Made by a program: the position numbers and the translations under genes. DNA of 17,480 bases from JBJTIF01 sp046094825. GTDB taxonomy: Bacteria; Actinomycetota; UBA4738; HRBIN12. Positions 1-6,493 of this stretch are shown here, in pieces (the stretch's first letter is position 1; the number at the start of each line of letters is the position of its first letter). The notes below the pieces were generated by a model. That model did not search any database. It saw only the letters and a list, made by a program, of their open reading frames with translations, and had not been told where the DNA came from. The stretch spans positions 1-17,480 of the forward strand of contig JBJTIF010000025.1 in the NCBI GenBank assembly GCA_046094825.1. Reading direction: 5' to 3'.

Positions 1-33
1 CTCGCGGGCCGCGACCGCGTCGCGGCCCGCGAG
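1..33. repeat. Perfect inverted repeat at the window start
   Basis: Bases 1-14 are the exact reverse complement of bases 20-33, leaving a 5-base loop. The repeat lies inside the last codons of prmC, where alternating Ala, Arg and Gly codons can create palindromes by chance. Because it sits exactly at the edge, it may also be the reason an assembly stopped here. No T-tract follows, so I do not call it a terminator. Confidence 0.6.
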
Positions 34-828
34 GTCGCGTTCGATCCGCACGGTCGCGAAGCGTTCCGCGAGGAGCGTGCGGATCTCGTCGCCCTGCGTC
101 TCACCGATCTCGAGGACGAGTGCGCCGCCGGGTCGGAGGACCTCGCGAGCCCCGTCGGCGATCGCGGCGATCACCTCGGGGCCGCCGACGAGCGCGTCGA
201 TCGGATCGGCGAGGACGTCGGCGGGCAGGGCCGCGACCTCGTCCTCGCGGACGTACGGCGGGTTGCTCGCGACGAGGTCCACCGCGCCCGCGAGGTCGGC
301 GACGGGTCCGAGGAGGTCGCCCTCGCGCACGTCGACGGCGAGCCCGAGCCCCGCGGCGTTCTCCCGCGCGAGCGCGACCGCGGCGGGCGATCGGTCGATC
401 GCGACGACGCGGGCGTCGCGCCGCTCGTCGGCGATCGCGAGCGCGATCGCGCCGCTCCCGGTCCCGACGTCGACGACGAGCGGCGCCTCGCTGGCCGCGA
501 GCTCGCCGAGCGCGATCTCCACGAGGACCTCGGTCTCGGGGCGCGGCACGAAGACCCCGTGTCGCACGGTGAGCCGGAGGCGCCGGAAGGCCTGCGCGCC
601 GGTCAGGTGCTGGAGGGGGGTGCCCGAGCAACGCGCGCAGAGCGCGCGACCGAACGCGCGCGCCTCGTCGGGGGTGAGCGGTACCGCCCGCGTGAACAGC
701 CCTGCGCGATCGGTGCCGAGCGTCGCCGCGAGGAGGGCTTCCGCCGAGGCGCGTGGCGCGTCGACGCCGTGACGCTCGAGGTAGCGCTCGGCGCGCGCGA
801 GGACCTGCGAGGGCCTCGCGCCGCTCAT
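1..828 (-). CDS. prmC: Peptide chain release factor N5-glutamine methyltransferase PrmC (3' end cut by window)
   Basis: The frame is open from the ATG at 828 to the window edge, giving 276 residues. PrmC (HemK) uses S-adenosylmethionine to methylate the glutamine of the GGQ motif in release factors, in the cytoplasm. Visible marks are the region VPRPETEVLVE (about residues 94-104), the SAM-binding loop DVGTGSGAIAL (about 119-129) and the catalytic NPPY motif (about 189-192), preceded by an N-terminal helical substrate-binding domain. The last visible residues, DLAGRDAVAARE, match where the family normally ends (D-x-x-GRDR-like), so only a few residues are probably missing. The ATG overlaps the prfA stop codon as ATGA, so translation is probably coupled to that of its own substrate, RF1. 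No start codon alternative is needed. Confidence 0.93.
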   Translation of the reverse strand, partial: MSGARPSQVLARAERYLERHGVDAPRASAEALLAATLGTDRAGLFTRAVPLTPDEARAFGRALCARCSGTPLQHLTGAQAFRRLRLTVRHGVFVPRPETEVLVEIALGELAASEAPLVVDVGTGSGAIALAIADERRDARVVAIDRSPAAVALARENAAGLGLAVDVREGDLLGPVADLAGAVDLVASNPPYVREDEVAALPADVLADPIDALVGGPEVIAAIADGAREVLRPGGALVLEIGETQGDEIRTLLAERFATVRIERDLAGRDAVAARE

Positions 829-1901
829 CCCGCGTCGCCCGCGAGCTGCGCCGCGCGCTCCGCGGCGAGGAGCGCGTCGACGAAGACGTCGATCTCCCCG
901 GCGAGGACCGCGCCGACCTGGTGCGACGTCACGTGGACCCGATGGTCCGTCACCCGGTTGTCGGGGAAGTTGTACGTGCGGATCTTCTCCGCGCGCTCGC
1001 CCGTCCCGACCTGCGAGCGCCGCGCGGCGGCCTCCTTCGCCTGCGCCTCCTCCTGGGCGCGCGCGAGGAGCTTCGCGCGGAGGTAGCGCATCGCCTTCTC
1101 CCGGTTCTGGAGCTGCGATCGCTCCTCCTGCGAGGCGGCGACGATCCCCGTCGGTCGGTGCGTGATCCGCACCGCGGAGTCCGTCGTGTTCACCGACTGG
1201 CCCCCGGGGCCGCTCGAGCGATACACATCGATGTCGAGGTCCTCCGGGCGGATCGCGACGTCGATCTCCTCGGCCTCGGGGAGCACCGCGACGGTCGCGG
1301 TCGACGTGTGGATCCGGCCGCCGGACTCCGTGACGGGGACCCGCTGGACGCGGTGGACGCCGGACTCGTGCTTCAGGCGCGAGAACGCCCCCTTGCCGCG
1401 CACCTCGAGGACGACCTCCTTGAACCCGCCGAGGTCCGACGGCGAGGCGGAGAGCACCTCGGTCTTCCAGCGGCGACGCTCGGCGTAGAGGCGGTAGAGC
1501 TCGAAGAGCTCCCCCGCCCACAGCGCCGCCTCCTGACCGCCCGCCCCCGCACGGATCTCGACGACGACGTCCTTCGCGTCGTTCGGGTCGCGCGGCACGA
1601 GGAGCTCCTCGTGGCGGGCGCGGAGCTCCGTGACCCGGCGCTCGGCCTCGCTCGCTTCCTCCTTCAGGAACGTCGCCATCTCGCCGTCGCGCTCGCCGTT
1701 CGCGAGGGTCCGCGCCTCCTCCGCCTCGGCGCGGGCGGCGCGGTACTCGCGGTACGGGACGACGATCTCCTCGAGCTCGGAGAGGTCCTTGCCGATCCGG
1801 CGGATCTGCTCGGGGTCCGCGGTCACCGACGGGTCCCCCATGCGCGCGCCGAGGTCGACGTAGCGTCGTTCGATCTCGTCGAGGCGCGCGTCGAGGTCCA
1901 T
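825..1901 (-). CDS. prfA: Peptide chain release factor 1
   Basis: This protein of 358 residues recognises UAA and UAG stop codons on the ribosome and triggers hydrolysis of peptidyl-tRNA. The codon-recognition tripeptide reads P-V-T (residues 189-191, in the context RVQRVPVTESGGRIHTS), which is the RF1 PxT type and not the SPF of RF2. The catalytic GGQ is at residues 233-235 in SSGPGGQSVNTTDSAVR. The N-terminal half is the usual helical and PCRF region. Length is normal for RF1. It follows the DivIVA gene by 41 bases and overlaps prmC by four bases, the standard prfA-prmC pair. The ATG at 1901 has no Shine-Dalgarno sequence but has a TAGCAT hexamer six bases upstream, suggesting an additional leaderless transcript starting at the gene itself. 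Confidence 0.97.
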   Translation of the reverse strand: MDLDARLDEIERRYVDLGARMGDPSVTADPEQIRRIGKDLSELEEIVVPYREYRAARAEAEEARTLANGERDGEMATFLKEEASEAERRVTELRARHEELLVPRDPNDAKDVVVEIRAGAGGQEAALWAGELFELYRLYAERRRWKTEVLSASPSDLGGFKEVVLEVRGKGAFSRLKHESGVHRVQRVPVTESGGRIHTSTATVAVLPEAEEIDVAIRPEDLDIDVYRSSGPGGQSVNTTDSAVRITHRPTGIVAASQEERSQLQNREKAMRYLRAKLLARAQEEAQAKEAAARRSQVGTGERAEKIRTYNFPDNRVTDHRVHVTSHQVGAVLAGEIDVFVDALLAAERAAQLAGDAG

Positions 1902-1913
1902 CGGCCGATGCTA
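1902..1913 (-). promoter_or_regulatory. Putative leaderless -10 element for prfA
   Basis: On the minus strand the sequence reads TAGCAT, then CGGCCG, then the prfA ATG. A TANNNT hexamer 6 bases before a start codon places the transcript start at or near the A of ATG. I see no convincing -35 box. The same layout occurs before argS, the M20 gene and bpa. Confidence 0.45.
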
Positions 1914-1942
1914 CGGCCCGGCCGCCCCGGCGGGACGGCGGA

Positions 1943-2779
1943 TCAGGAACCCGGCCGCGTGTCCTCCGCGTCGTCGCCCCACGAGAGGTCGACGGCGGGC
2001 ATGACGGGGAGGTCGTCGAGGTCGTCGGGGACGGACGTCGGCGGCGTCGCGGGCGCGATCGGTGCAGGGGACGGCGCGGCGCCGCCGGCGCCACCCGCGT
2101 CCTCCGTCCAGAGGTCGGCGTACGCGGGGTCGAGCACGGTCGTGTCGACGACGGCGTCGCCCTCGGTGCCCGAGACGACGACTGGCGGCAGCACCGGGTC
2201 CGCGACCTCCTCGGGGGGCGGGAGGTCGTCGACGCCGCGCGCGTCGACGATGTCCTGGAGCGCCCGAGCAGCGGCCTCGAGGCGTTCCTTCGTCCCGTCG
2301 AGCCGCTCGAGGATCGATTCGCGTCGGGCGACGAGGGCGGCGACGGCCTCCGCGGCGCGCACCCGCGCTTCGCGGACGGTCGTCTCGGCCTGCAGGAGGG
2401 CGGAGTCGGCGGTCGCCTGCGCCTCGGCGCGGACGCGATCGGCCGCGGTCTTCGCGTCGCCGAGCAGCGCGTCCGCCTTCTGCTTCGCCTCGGCGATCAT
2501 CTGCTGCGCGCTCTCGTCGGCGACCCGGATCGCCTCGGCGACGCGGGATGCGACCTGCGCGTACGGATCGCTCTTCGGGGTCGCGATCGGGCCCGTCGCG
2601 GCCTCGACCTTCATCCGGGCGGTGCGGAGCATCTGCTCCATCGTCTGGACCTGGTCGGCGATCTGCTCGAGGTAGGCACGGACCTGCTCGGGGTCGTAGC
2701 CCCGACGCGTCGCGACGAACTCTCGGCGCCGGATCTGGTCGGCGCTCTGGAAGACGGGGACGTCGAACTCCTCGGTCAC
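1943..2779 (-). CDS. DivIVA-domain coiled-coil protein
   Basis: The 278-residue product carries a DivIVA-like N-terminal segment at about residues 11-50 (ADQIRRREF…RGYDPEQVRAYLEQIADQV), in which the GYD-x-x-x-V-x-x-(F/Y)L signature is clear. Residues about 75-180 are rich in Ala, Glu, Arg and Gln with few prolines and should form a long coiled coil. The last 90 residues are acidic and proline-rich and probably disordered. DivIVA proteins in Gram-positive and actinobacterial lineages mark curved membrane and organise polar growth or septation; here the exact role (Wag31-like, SepIVA-like or other) cannot be told. The start is a GTG at 2779 with a strong GAGGAGG four bases upstream. A promoter-like pair lies just ahead, so the gene may be expressed separately from the preceding DUF1385 gene. 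Confidence 0.85.
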   Translation of the reverse strand: MTEEFDVPVFQSADQIRRREFVATRRGYDPEQVRAYLEQIADQVQTMEQMLRTARMKVEAATGPIATPKSDPYAQVASRVAEAIRVADESAQQMIAEAKQKADALLGDAKTAADRVRAEAQATADSALLQAETTVREARVRAAEAVAALVARRESILERLDGTKERLEAAARALQDIVDARGVDDLPPPEEVADPVLPPVVVSGTEGDAVVDTTVLDPAYADLWTEDAGGAGGAAPSPAPIAPATPPTSVPDDLDDLPVMPAVDLSWGDDAEDTRPGS

Positions 2780-2802
2780 GGAACCTCCTCGTGGGTCGGC
2801 AC

Positions 2803-2831
2803 AGTGTAGGAGGAGCGCTCCCGGCGGGCAA
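2803..2831 (-). promoter_or_regulatory. Putative promoter of the DivIVA gene
   Basis: On the minus strand TTGCCC (2831-2826) and TACACT (2808-2803) are separated by exactly 17 bases, a good fit to a housekeeping sigma-factor promoter and unusual in such GC-rich DNA. A leader of about 17 bases with GAGGAGG would precede the GTG start at 2779. Confidence 0.5.
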
Positions 2832-2838
2832 AGCCGGG
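2820..2838. other. Short hairpin between the DUF1385 and DivIVA genes
   Basis: CCCGGC at 2820-2825 can pair with GCCGGG at 2833-2838 across a 7-base loop. There is no T-tract, so a classical intrinsic terminator is unlikely. It overlaps the putative -35 box, so it could be a weak terminator for DUF1385, an operator, or chance in GC-rich DNA. Confidence 0.35.
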
Positions 2839-2854
2839 CGGGCGTCCCCCGGGA

Positions 2855-3775
2855 TCAGGCGGGGGCGGGCGACTCCCCCGCGGCGGCGCGCGCCTCGTGG
2901 TCGAGGAGGGTGCGGAACGCCGCGATCGCGACCTCGACCTGGTCGGGCGCGGGCGGTCGCGTCGTGATGCGCTGGAGCCAGAGCCCGGGCAGCATGATCG
3001 CGCGCACGAGCCGCGACTCGGGGAACCGCGCGCCGATCCGCAGGAGCTCGAAGGCGATGCCGGCGATGAGCGGGATCGCGATCACCCGGGACCCGATCCG
3101 CCACCAGATCCCGGGATTCCCGAAGGCGGCGAAGACCACGATCGTGACGAGCATCACGAGGATGAGGAAGTTCGTGCCGCAGCGCACGTGGAGCGTCGGG
3201 TAGCGACCGACGTGCTCCGCGTCGAGCGGGTCACCGTGCTCGTGCGCGGCGATCGTCTGGTGCTCCGCGCCGTGGAACTCGAAGGTCCGCCGGACGTCGC
3301 GCGAGCGTCCGAGGATCGCGATGTAGGCGAGGAAGAGCCCGACCCGCGCGAACCCCTCGAGCGTGTTCACGACCACCGCGGAGTCGATCCGGGTCGCGAC
3401 CCAGCGGAACGCGGCCGCCGGGGTGACGATGAAGATCCCGATGAAGAGGACGACCGCGAGTCCCATCGAGAGCGCGACCTGCCACGAACCGAGTTCCTCC
3501 TCGCCCTCCTCGGACCCCGCGACGCGGGCGGAGATGGCGAGCGCACGGAACCCGATCGCGAGCGACTGCCCGAGCGCGATGACGCCGCGCAGGAAGGGCG
3601 CGCGGAGGATCGGGGCGCGGCGGACGACCGAGTCGATCGCGTGCGACTCCGTGTGGATGCCTCCGTCGGGACGCCGCACGGCGACCGCCCACGCATCGCG
3701 GCCACGCATCATGACGCCCTCGAGGAGGGCCTGCCCCCCGTACGTGAGCCGGGAGGCCTCGTCCGGTGTCGGCAC
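2855..3775 (-). CDS. DUF1385 (YqhQ-family) membrane protein
   Basis: This 306-residue protein shows the hallmarks of the DUF1385/YqhQ family: the N-terminal GGQALLEGVMMRG (residues 13-25), FHGAEH at 167-172 and HVRCGT at 196-201. Several hydrophobic segments (about 100-122, 140-156, 203-218 and 230-245) indicate an integral membrane protein. Biochemical function of the family is not established to my knowledge; the conserved His, Glu and Cys residues hint at metal or active-site chemistry, but this is inference. It begins with GTG at 3775, directly abutting the TAG stop of rpmE with no spacer; GGAG within the last rpmE codons serves as ribosome binding site. In many Gram-positive genomes this family lies between rpmE and prfA, as here, which suggests a conserved link with that cluster. 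Confidence 0.9.
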   Translation of the reverse strand: MPTPDEASRLTYGGQALLEGVMMRGRDAWAVAVRRPDGGIHTESHAIDSVVRRAPILRAPFLRGVIALGQSLAIGFRALAISARVAGSEEGEEELGSWQVALSMGLAVVLFIGIFIVTPAAAFRWVATRIDSAVVVNTLEGFARVGLFLAYIAILGRSRDVRRTFEFHGAEHQTIAAHEHGDPLDAEHVGRYPTLHVRCGTNFLILVMLVTIVVFAAFGNPGIWWRIGSRVIAIPLIAGIAFELLRIGARFPESRLVRAIMLPGLWLQRITTRPPAPDQVEVAIAAFRTLLDHEARAAAGESPAPA

Positions 3776-4009
3776 CTACGCTCCGTCGGCGGGCGCGGCG
3801 GCTGCCGTGCCCTTGCCGTAGCGGCGCTGGAAGCGCTCGACGCGACCGCCGGTGTCCACGAGCCGCTGCTTGCCCGTGTAGAACGGGTGGCAGTTCGAGC
3901 AGAGCTCCACGCGGAGGTCCTGCTTCGTCGACCGGGTCTCGAAGGTCGTGCCGCACGCTCCGCAGTGGACGGCGGTGCGTTCGTACGTCGGGTGGATCCC
4001 CTGCTTCAT
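3776..4009 (-). CDS. rpmE: 50S ribosomal protein L31, zinc-binding type
   Basis: The 77-residue product starts MKQGIHPTYERTAVHC and is a large-subunit ribosomal protein. It has four cysteines in two CxxC pairs (residues 16/19 and 37/40), the zinc-binding C+ form; bacteria often keep a cysteine-free paralogue for zinc starvation, none of which is in this window. The C-terminal tail is Ala-rich and slightly longer than usual. I chose the ATG at 4009 over a longer open frame because it has GAGGAGGA a few bases upstream and matches the known L31 N-terminus. It lies 26 bases after rho, and its TAG is followed immediately by the GTG of the DUF1385 gene. Confidence 0.95.
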   Translation of the reverse strand: MKQGIHPTYERTAVHCGACGTTFETRSTKQDLRVELCSNCHPFYTGKQRLVDTGGRVERFQRRYGKGTAAAAPADGA

Positions 4010-4035
4010 CTCAGTCCTCCTCGTCGGCGCACAGG

Positions 4036-5388
4036 CTACGACGTCGGCGCCTTCGCGATCTCCTTCAGGAACTGCTCGTTCGACTTCGTTGCCCGGATCT
4101 TGTCCGTGAGGAGCTCGAGGGCCGCCCCCGCCTCGAGGGCGTGGAGGACCCGGCGGAGCCGCCACACGAGCGCGAGCTCCTCGGTCGGAAGGAGGAGTTC
4201 CTCCTTGCGGGTGCCGCTCGACTCGACGTTGATCGCCGGGAAGAGGCGCTTCTCGGCGAGCTGCCGGTCGAGCCGGAGCTCCATGTTCCCCGTGCCCTTG
4301 AACTCCTCGAAGATCCCCTCGTCCATCCGGGACCCGGTCTCGACGAGGGCGCTCGCGATGATCGTGACGCTGCCCCCCTCCTCGATGTTGCGGGCCGCAC
4401 CGAAGAACCGGCGGGGAGGGTAGAGCGCCGTCGAGTCGATCCCCCCGGAGAGGATCTTGCCCGAAGCCGGCGCGGCGAGGTTGTACGCGCGCGCGAGCCG
4501 CGTGATCGAGTCGAGGATGATCGCGACGTCCTGGCCCATCTCCGCGAGGCGCTTCGCGCGCTCGAGGACGAGCTCGGTGACCTGGATGTGCTGGTCCGGC
4601 GGCTTGTCGAACGTCGAGTAGACGACCTCGGCGGGCTTCACCGTCCGCTGCCAGTCGGTGACCTCCTCCGGGCGCTCGTCGACGAGCAGCACGATGAGGT
4701 GCGTGTCCGGGGCAGACTGGATGATCCCGTTCGCGATGTTCTTCAGGACCGTCGTCTTCCCCGCCTTCGGCGGCGACACGACCATCCCGCGCTGGCCCTT
4801 GCCGACCGGCGCGATCATGTCGACGATCCGTCCGGTCACGTCGGTCGGTCCGGTCTCGAGTCGGAACCGCTCGTCGGGGAACAGCGGCGTGAGCTTGTCG
4901 AACGACGGGCGGGTCTTCGCGGCCTCCGGGTCCAACTCGTTCACCGTGAGGACCTGCAGGAGCGCCGCGTACTTCTCGCTGTCCTTCGCGTGGCGGACCT
5001 TGCCGGACACGGTGTCGCCCTTGCGGAGCCCGTGGCGACGCACCTGCGACAGCGAGACGTAGACGTCCTCCGGGCCGGGCAGGTAACCCGAGGTCCGCAG
5101 GAAGCCGTAGCCCTCCGGGAGGATGTCGAGGAGGCCCGTGAGGACCGGCGCGGTCGCGAGCTCCTCCTCGGTCGCGGTGACCTCGCGCATGCCGCGGTCA
5201 CCGCCGCGTCCACCACCGCCGCCTCCGCCGCCGCCGCCACCGACGCCACCGCGCCGGTCACGACCGCGGCGCCGGCCGCCGCCGCTGCTGCTGCGGCGCG
5301 GGCCGTCGTCCCGTCGCGACGGGCCGTCGTCGACGACCGCGGAGTGGTCGCGCTCGCGGCTCTCGGTCCCTGCTTCGTTGTCAGCCAC
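4036..5388 (-). CDS. rho: Transcription termination factor Rho
   Basis: This 450-residue protein is the hexameric RNA-dependent ATPase that ends transcription. Residues about 80-150 form the cold-shock/S1-like RNA-binding domain (LDILPEGYGFLRT, then PEDVYVS). The ATPase core has Walker A SPPKAGKTT (K211, T212), Walker B AIILD (D293) followed by SITRLARAYN, and the C-terminal SNEQFLKEI. Residues 1-75 are disordered, with Asp, Arg and Ser and a run of eleven or more glycines (about 50-60) flanked by Arg-Gly pairs. The usual N-terminal helical Rho_N domain is absent, and there is no room for it because an in-frame TAG (the transaldolase stop) directly precedes the GTG start at 5388. The ribosome binding site is GGAG inside the last codons of that gene. 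Rho upstream of rpmE is conserved in actinobacteria. Confidence 0.97.
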   Translation of the reverse strand: MADNEAGTESRERDHSAVVDDGPSRRDDGPRRSSSGGGRRRGRDRRGGVGGGGGGGGGGGRGGDRGMREVTATEEELATAPVLTGLLDILPEGYGFLRTSGYLPGPEDVYVSLSQVRRHGLRKGDTVSGKVRHAKDSEKYAALLQVLTVNELDPEAAKTRPSFDKLTPLFPDERFRLETGPTDVTGRIVDMIAPVGKGQRGMVVSPPKAGKTTVLKNIANGIIQSAPDTHLIVLLVDERPEEVTDWQRTVKPAEVVYSTFDKPPDQHIQVTELVLERAKRLAEMGQDVAIILDSITRLARAYNLAAPASGKILSGGIDSTALYPPRRFFGAARNIEEGGSVTIIASALVETGSRMDEGIFEEFKGTGNMELRLDRQLAEKRLFPAINVESSGTRKEELLLPTEELALVWRLRRVLHALEAGAALELLTDKIRATKSNEQFLKEIAKAPTS

Positions 5389-6060
5389 CTAGGCTCCCTT
5401 CGATCCCCGGGCGAGCCCCTGCTGCAGGGCCTCCCAGTCCTTCGTGAACCGCTCGAGCCCGAGATCGGTGAGCGGGTGCTTCACGAGCTTCGTGAAGACG
5501 TCGTACGGCATCGTCGCGATGTCGGCGCCCGCGAGGGCGGACTCGACGACGTGCATCGGGTGGCGGAGCGAGGCCGCGAGCACGTTCGTGTCGTAGCCCT
5601 GCACCGCGTAGATCTCGCAGATCTGCCGGAGCGCGTGCATGCCGTCCGACCCGGCGTCGTCGATCCGCCCGAGGAACGGCGACACGATGTAGGCCCCGAT
5701 CTCCGCGGCGAGGATGGCCTGCGCGGGTGAGAACACGAGCGTCACGTTGATGCGGATGCCCTCGTCGGTGAGCCGCCTGCCCGCCTCGAGGCCCGCCGGG
5801 GTCATCGGGACCTTCACGACGGCGTTCGCGCCCATCGCGGCGAGCTCGAGCCCCTGGGCGTACATCCGCCCAGGGTCGGACTCCGTCGTCTCGAGGGAGA
5901 CGTCACCGCGCACCTCGTCGAGGATCTCGCGCCAGACCTTCGCGGGGTCCTGCTGCTCCTTGCCCACGAGGGTGGGGTTCGTCGTGACGCCGCCGAGGAC
6001 GCCCCAGCGGTTGATCTCTCGGATCTCGTCGATGCTCGCCGTGTCGAGGAACAGGCGCAC
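5389..6060 (-). CDS. Transaldolase / fructose-6-phosphate aldolase family (small TalC/Fsa type)
   Basis: The 223-residue protein belongs to the short transaldolase group that forms a Schiff base through a lysine in a TIM barrel. The start MRLFLDTASIDEIREIN and the motif GGVTTNPTL (about residues 23-31) are typical. The catalytic lysine is K83 in VVKVPMTP. Members act either as transaldolase in the pentose phosphate pathway or as fructose-6-phosphate aldolase; residue patterns I can see do not settle which. The start is a GTG at 6060 with GAAGGAG about six bases upstream. Its TAG stop is followed without spacing by the GTG of rho, so the two are almost certainly cotranscribed. Its placement next to rho is not part of the mycobacterial order. 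Confidence 0.92.
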   Translation of the reverse strand: MRLFLDTASIDEIREINRWGVLGGVTTNPTLVGKEQQDPAKVWREILDEVRGDVSLETTESDPGRMYAQGLELAAMGANAVVKVPMTPAGLEAGRRLTDEGIRINVTLVFSPAQAILAAEIGAYIVSPFLGRIDDAGSDGMHALRQICEIYAVQGYDTNVLAASLRHPMHVVESALAGADIATMPYDVFTKLVKHPLTDLGLERFTKDWEALQQGLARGSKGA

Positions 6061-6061
6061 G

Positions 6062-6292
6062 TCAGGCTCCTTCGGTGGGTCGCGTCGCCGGCACGTCGGG
6101 CCGGGTCGCGTGGTCGCGGTCGTCGTGGCGCATCTCGGGCACTCCGTGGGACGGGATGGGGCGCTGCGTGTACCGCCGGTCCCTGCGGCGGACCTCGAGG
6201 AGATCGAGGCTCCGCGGGTGGCGGCTTCCCCCGCGAGCCGACGGTCCGTCAGCCGGGTGGCTGCGGGCGTACGGTTCGACCTCGGTCGTCAT
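6062..6292 (-). CDS. Possible small hypothetical protein upstream of the transaldolase gene
   Basis: This is a low-confidence 76-codon frame starting MTTEVEPYARSHPADG, rich in Arg, Asp, His and Pro, with no domain I recognise. Its third codon positions are mostly G or C, more so than in the frame read through into the transaldolase gene, as in the real genes here. It ends GGA GCC TGA one base before the transaldolase GTG and so supplies that gene's GGAG ribosome binding site, just as the transaldolase gene does for rho and rpmE for DUF1385. Against it: no Shine-Dalgarno precedes its ATG, composition alone makes open frames common, and the upstream alternative ATG at 6373 lies within a hairpin. 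Confidence 0.3.
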   Translation of the reverse strand: MTTEVEPYARSHPADGPSARGGSRHPRSLDLLEVRRRDRRYTQRPIPSHGVPEMRHDDRDHATRPDVPATRPTEGA

Positions 6293-6343
6293 GGAGGGCG
6301 GGACCACGGGGATGCGTTCCGCCCGGGCGACGAGGTGCCGGGG

Positions 6344-6368
6344 GTCGGGAGCGGCGTTCGCTCCCGAC
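6344..6368. repeat. 10-bp perfect inverted repeat
   Basis: GTCGGGAGCG at 6344-6353 pairs perfectly with CGCTCCCGAC at 6359-6368 over a 5-base loop. It lies between divergent genes, about 126 bases before the protease start and 284 before the transaldolase start. It could be an operator, an RNA hairpin in the transaldolase leader, or a terminator remnant; no T-tract is present on either strand. Confidence 0.55.
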
Positions 6369-6382
6369 GACATGACACCCGC

Positions 6383-6409
6383 CGGACGGGACCGTCGCCT
6401 CCCCGTCCG
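6383..6409. repeat. 8-bp perfect inverted repeat
   Basis: CGGACGGG at 6383-6390 pairs with CCCGTCCG at 6402-6409 across an 11-base loop, only 14 bases from the stronger repeat at 6344-6368. Two such palindromes close together support a regulatory role for this non-coding segment. Confidence 0.4.
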
Positions 6410-6481
6410 CCGGGACCCCGAGCGGCACGGTCGCCGGCCCCCCGCTCGGGCGTGGGGGCGGGCGTGCCCGGGGGCGACGGG

Positions 6482-6493
6482 GATACTGACCCC
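6482..6493 (+). promoter_or_regulatory. Putative leaderless -10 element for the MarP-like gene
   Basis: GATACT at 6482-6487 is followed by six bases and the GTG start at 6494. It differs from the TANNNT pattern at the first base but sits at the same distance as the hexamers before prfA, argS and the M20 gene. No clear Shine-Dalgarno sequence is present. Confidence 0.35.

Larger units (their letters stand above)
6061..6493. other. Divergent intergenic region between the transaldolase and MarP-like genes
   Basis: This 433-base stretch separates two diverging genes. It holds two strong inverted repeats (6344-6368 and 6383-6409), a -10-like sequence next to the protease start at 6494, and one small minus-strand open frame ending one base before the transaldolase start. 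All six frames are largely open because of base composition, and none gives a protein I recognise. Confidence 0.6.

Noticed and set aside
753..2675. A 640-codon plus-strand open frame opposite prfA and the DivIVA gene
   Set aside because: The product is Arg/Asp-rich low complexity without domains, and the opposite strand encodes RF1 with PxT and GGQ motifs.
5205..5245. Simple repeat of CCN/GGN triplets
   Set aside because: It is the codon run for the glycine tract in the Rho N-terminal tail, not an independent repeat element.
5386..5391. Transaldolase-Rho fusion protein
   Set aside because: The two frames are in phase but separated by a clear TAG, and rho has its own GTG and ribosome binding site. 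Only readthrough could join them.
6061..6290. CPRC-type zinc-ribbon-like sequence in frame with the transaldolase start
   Set aside because: The frame has no ATG, GTG or TTG between its upstream stop and the transaldolase start, and its third positions are less G/C-biased than the neighbouring frame.
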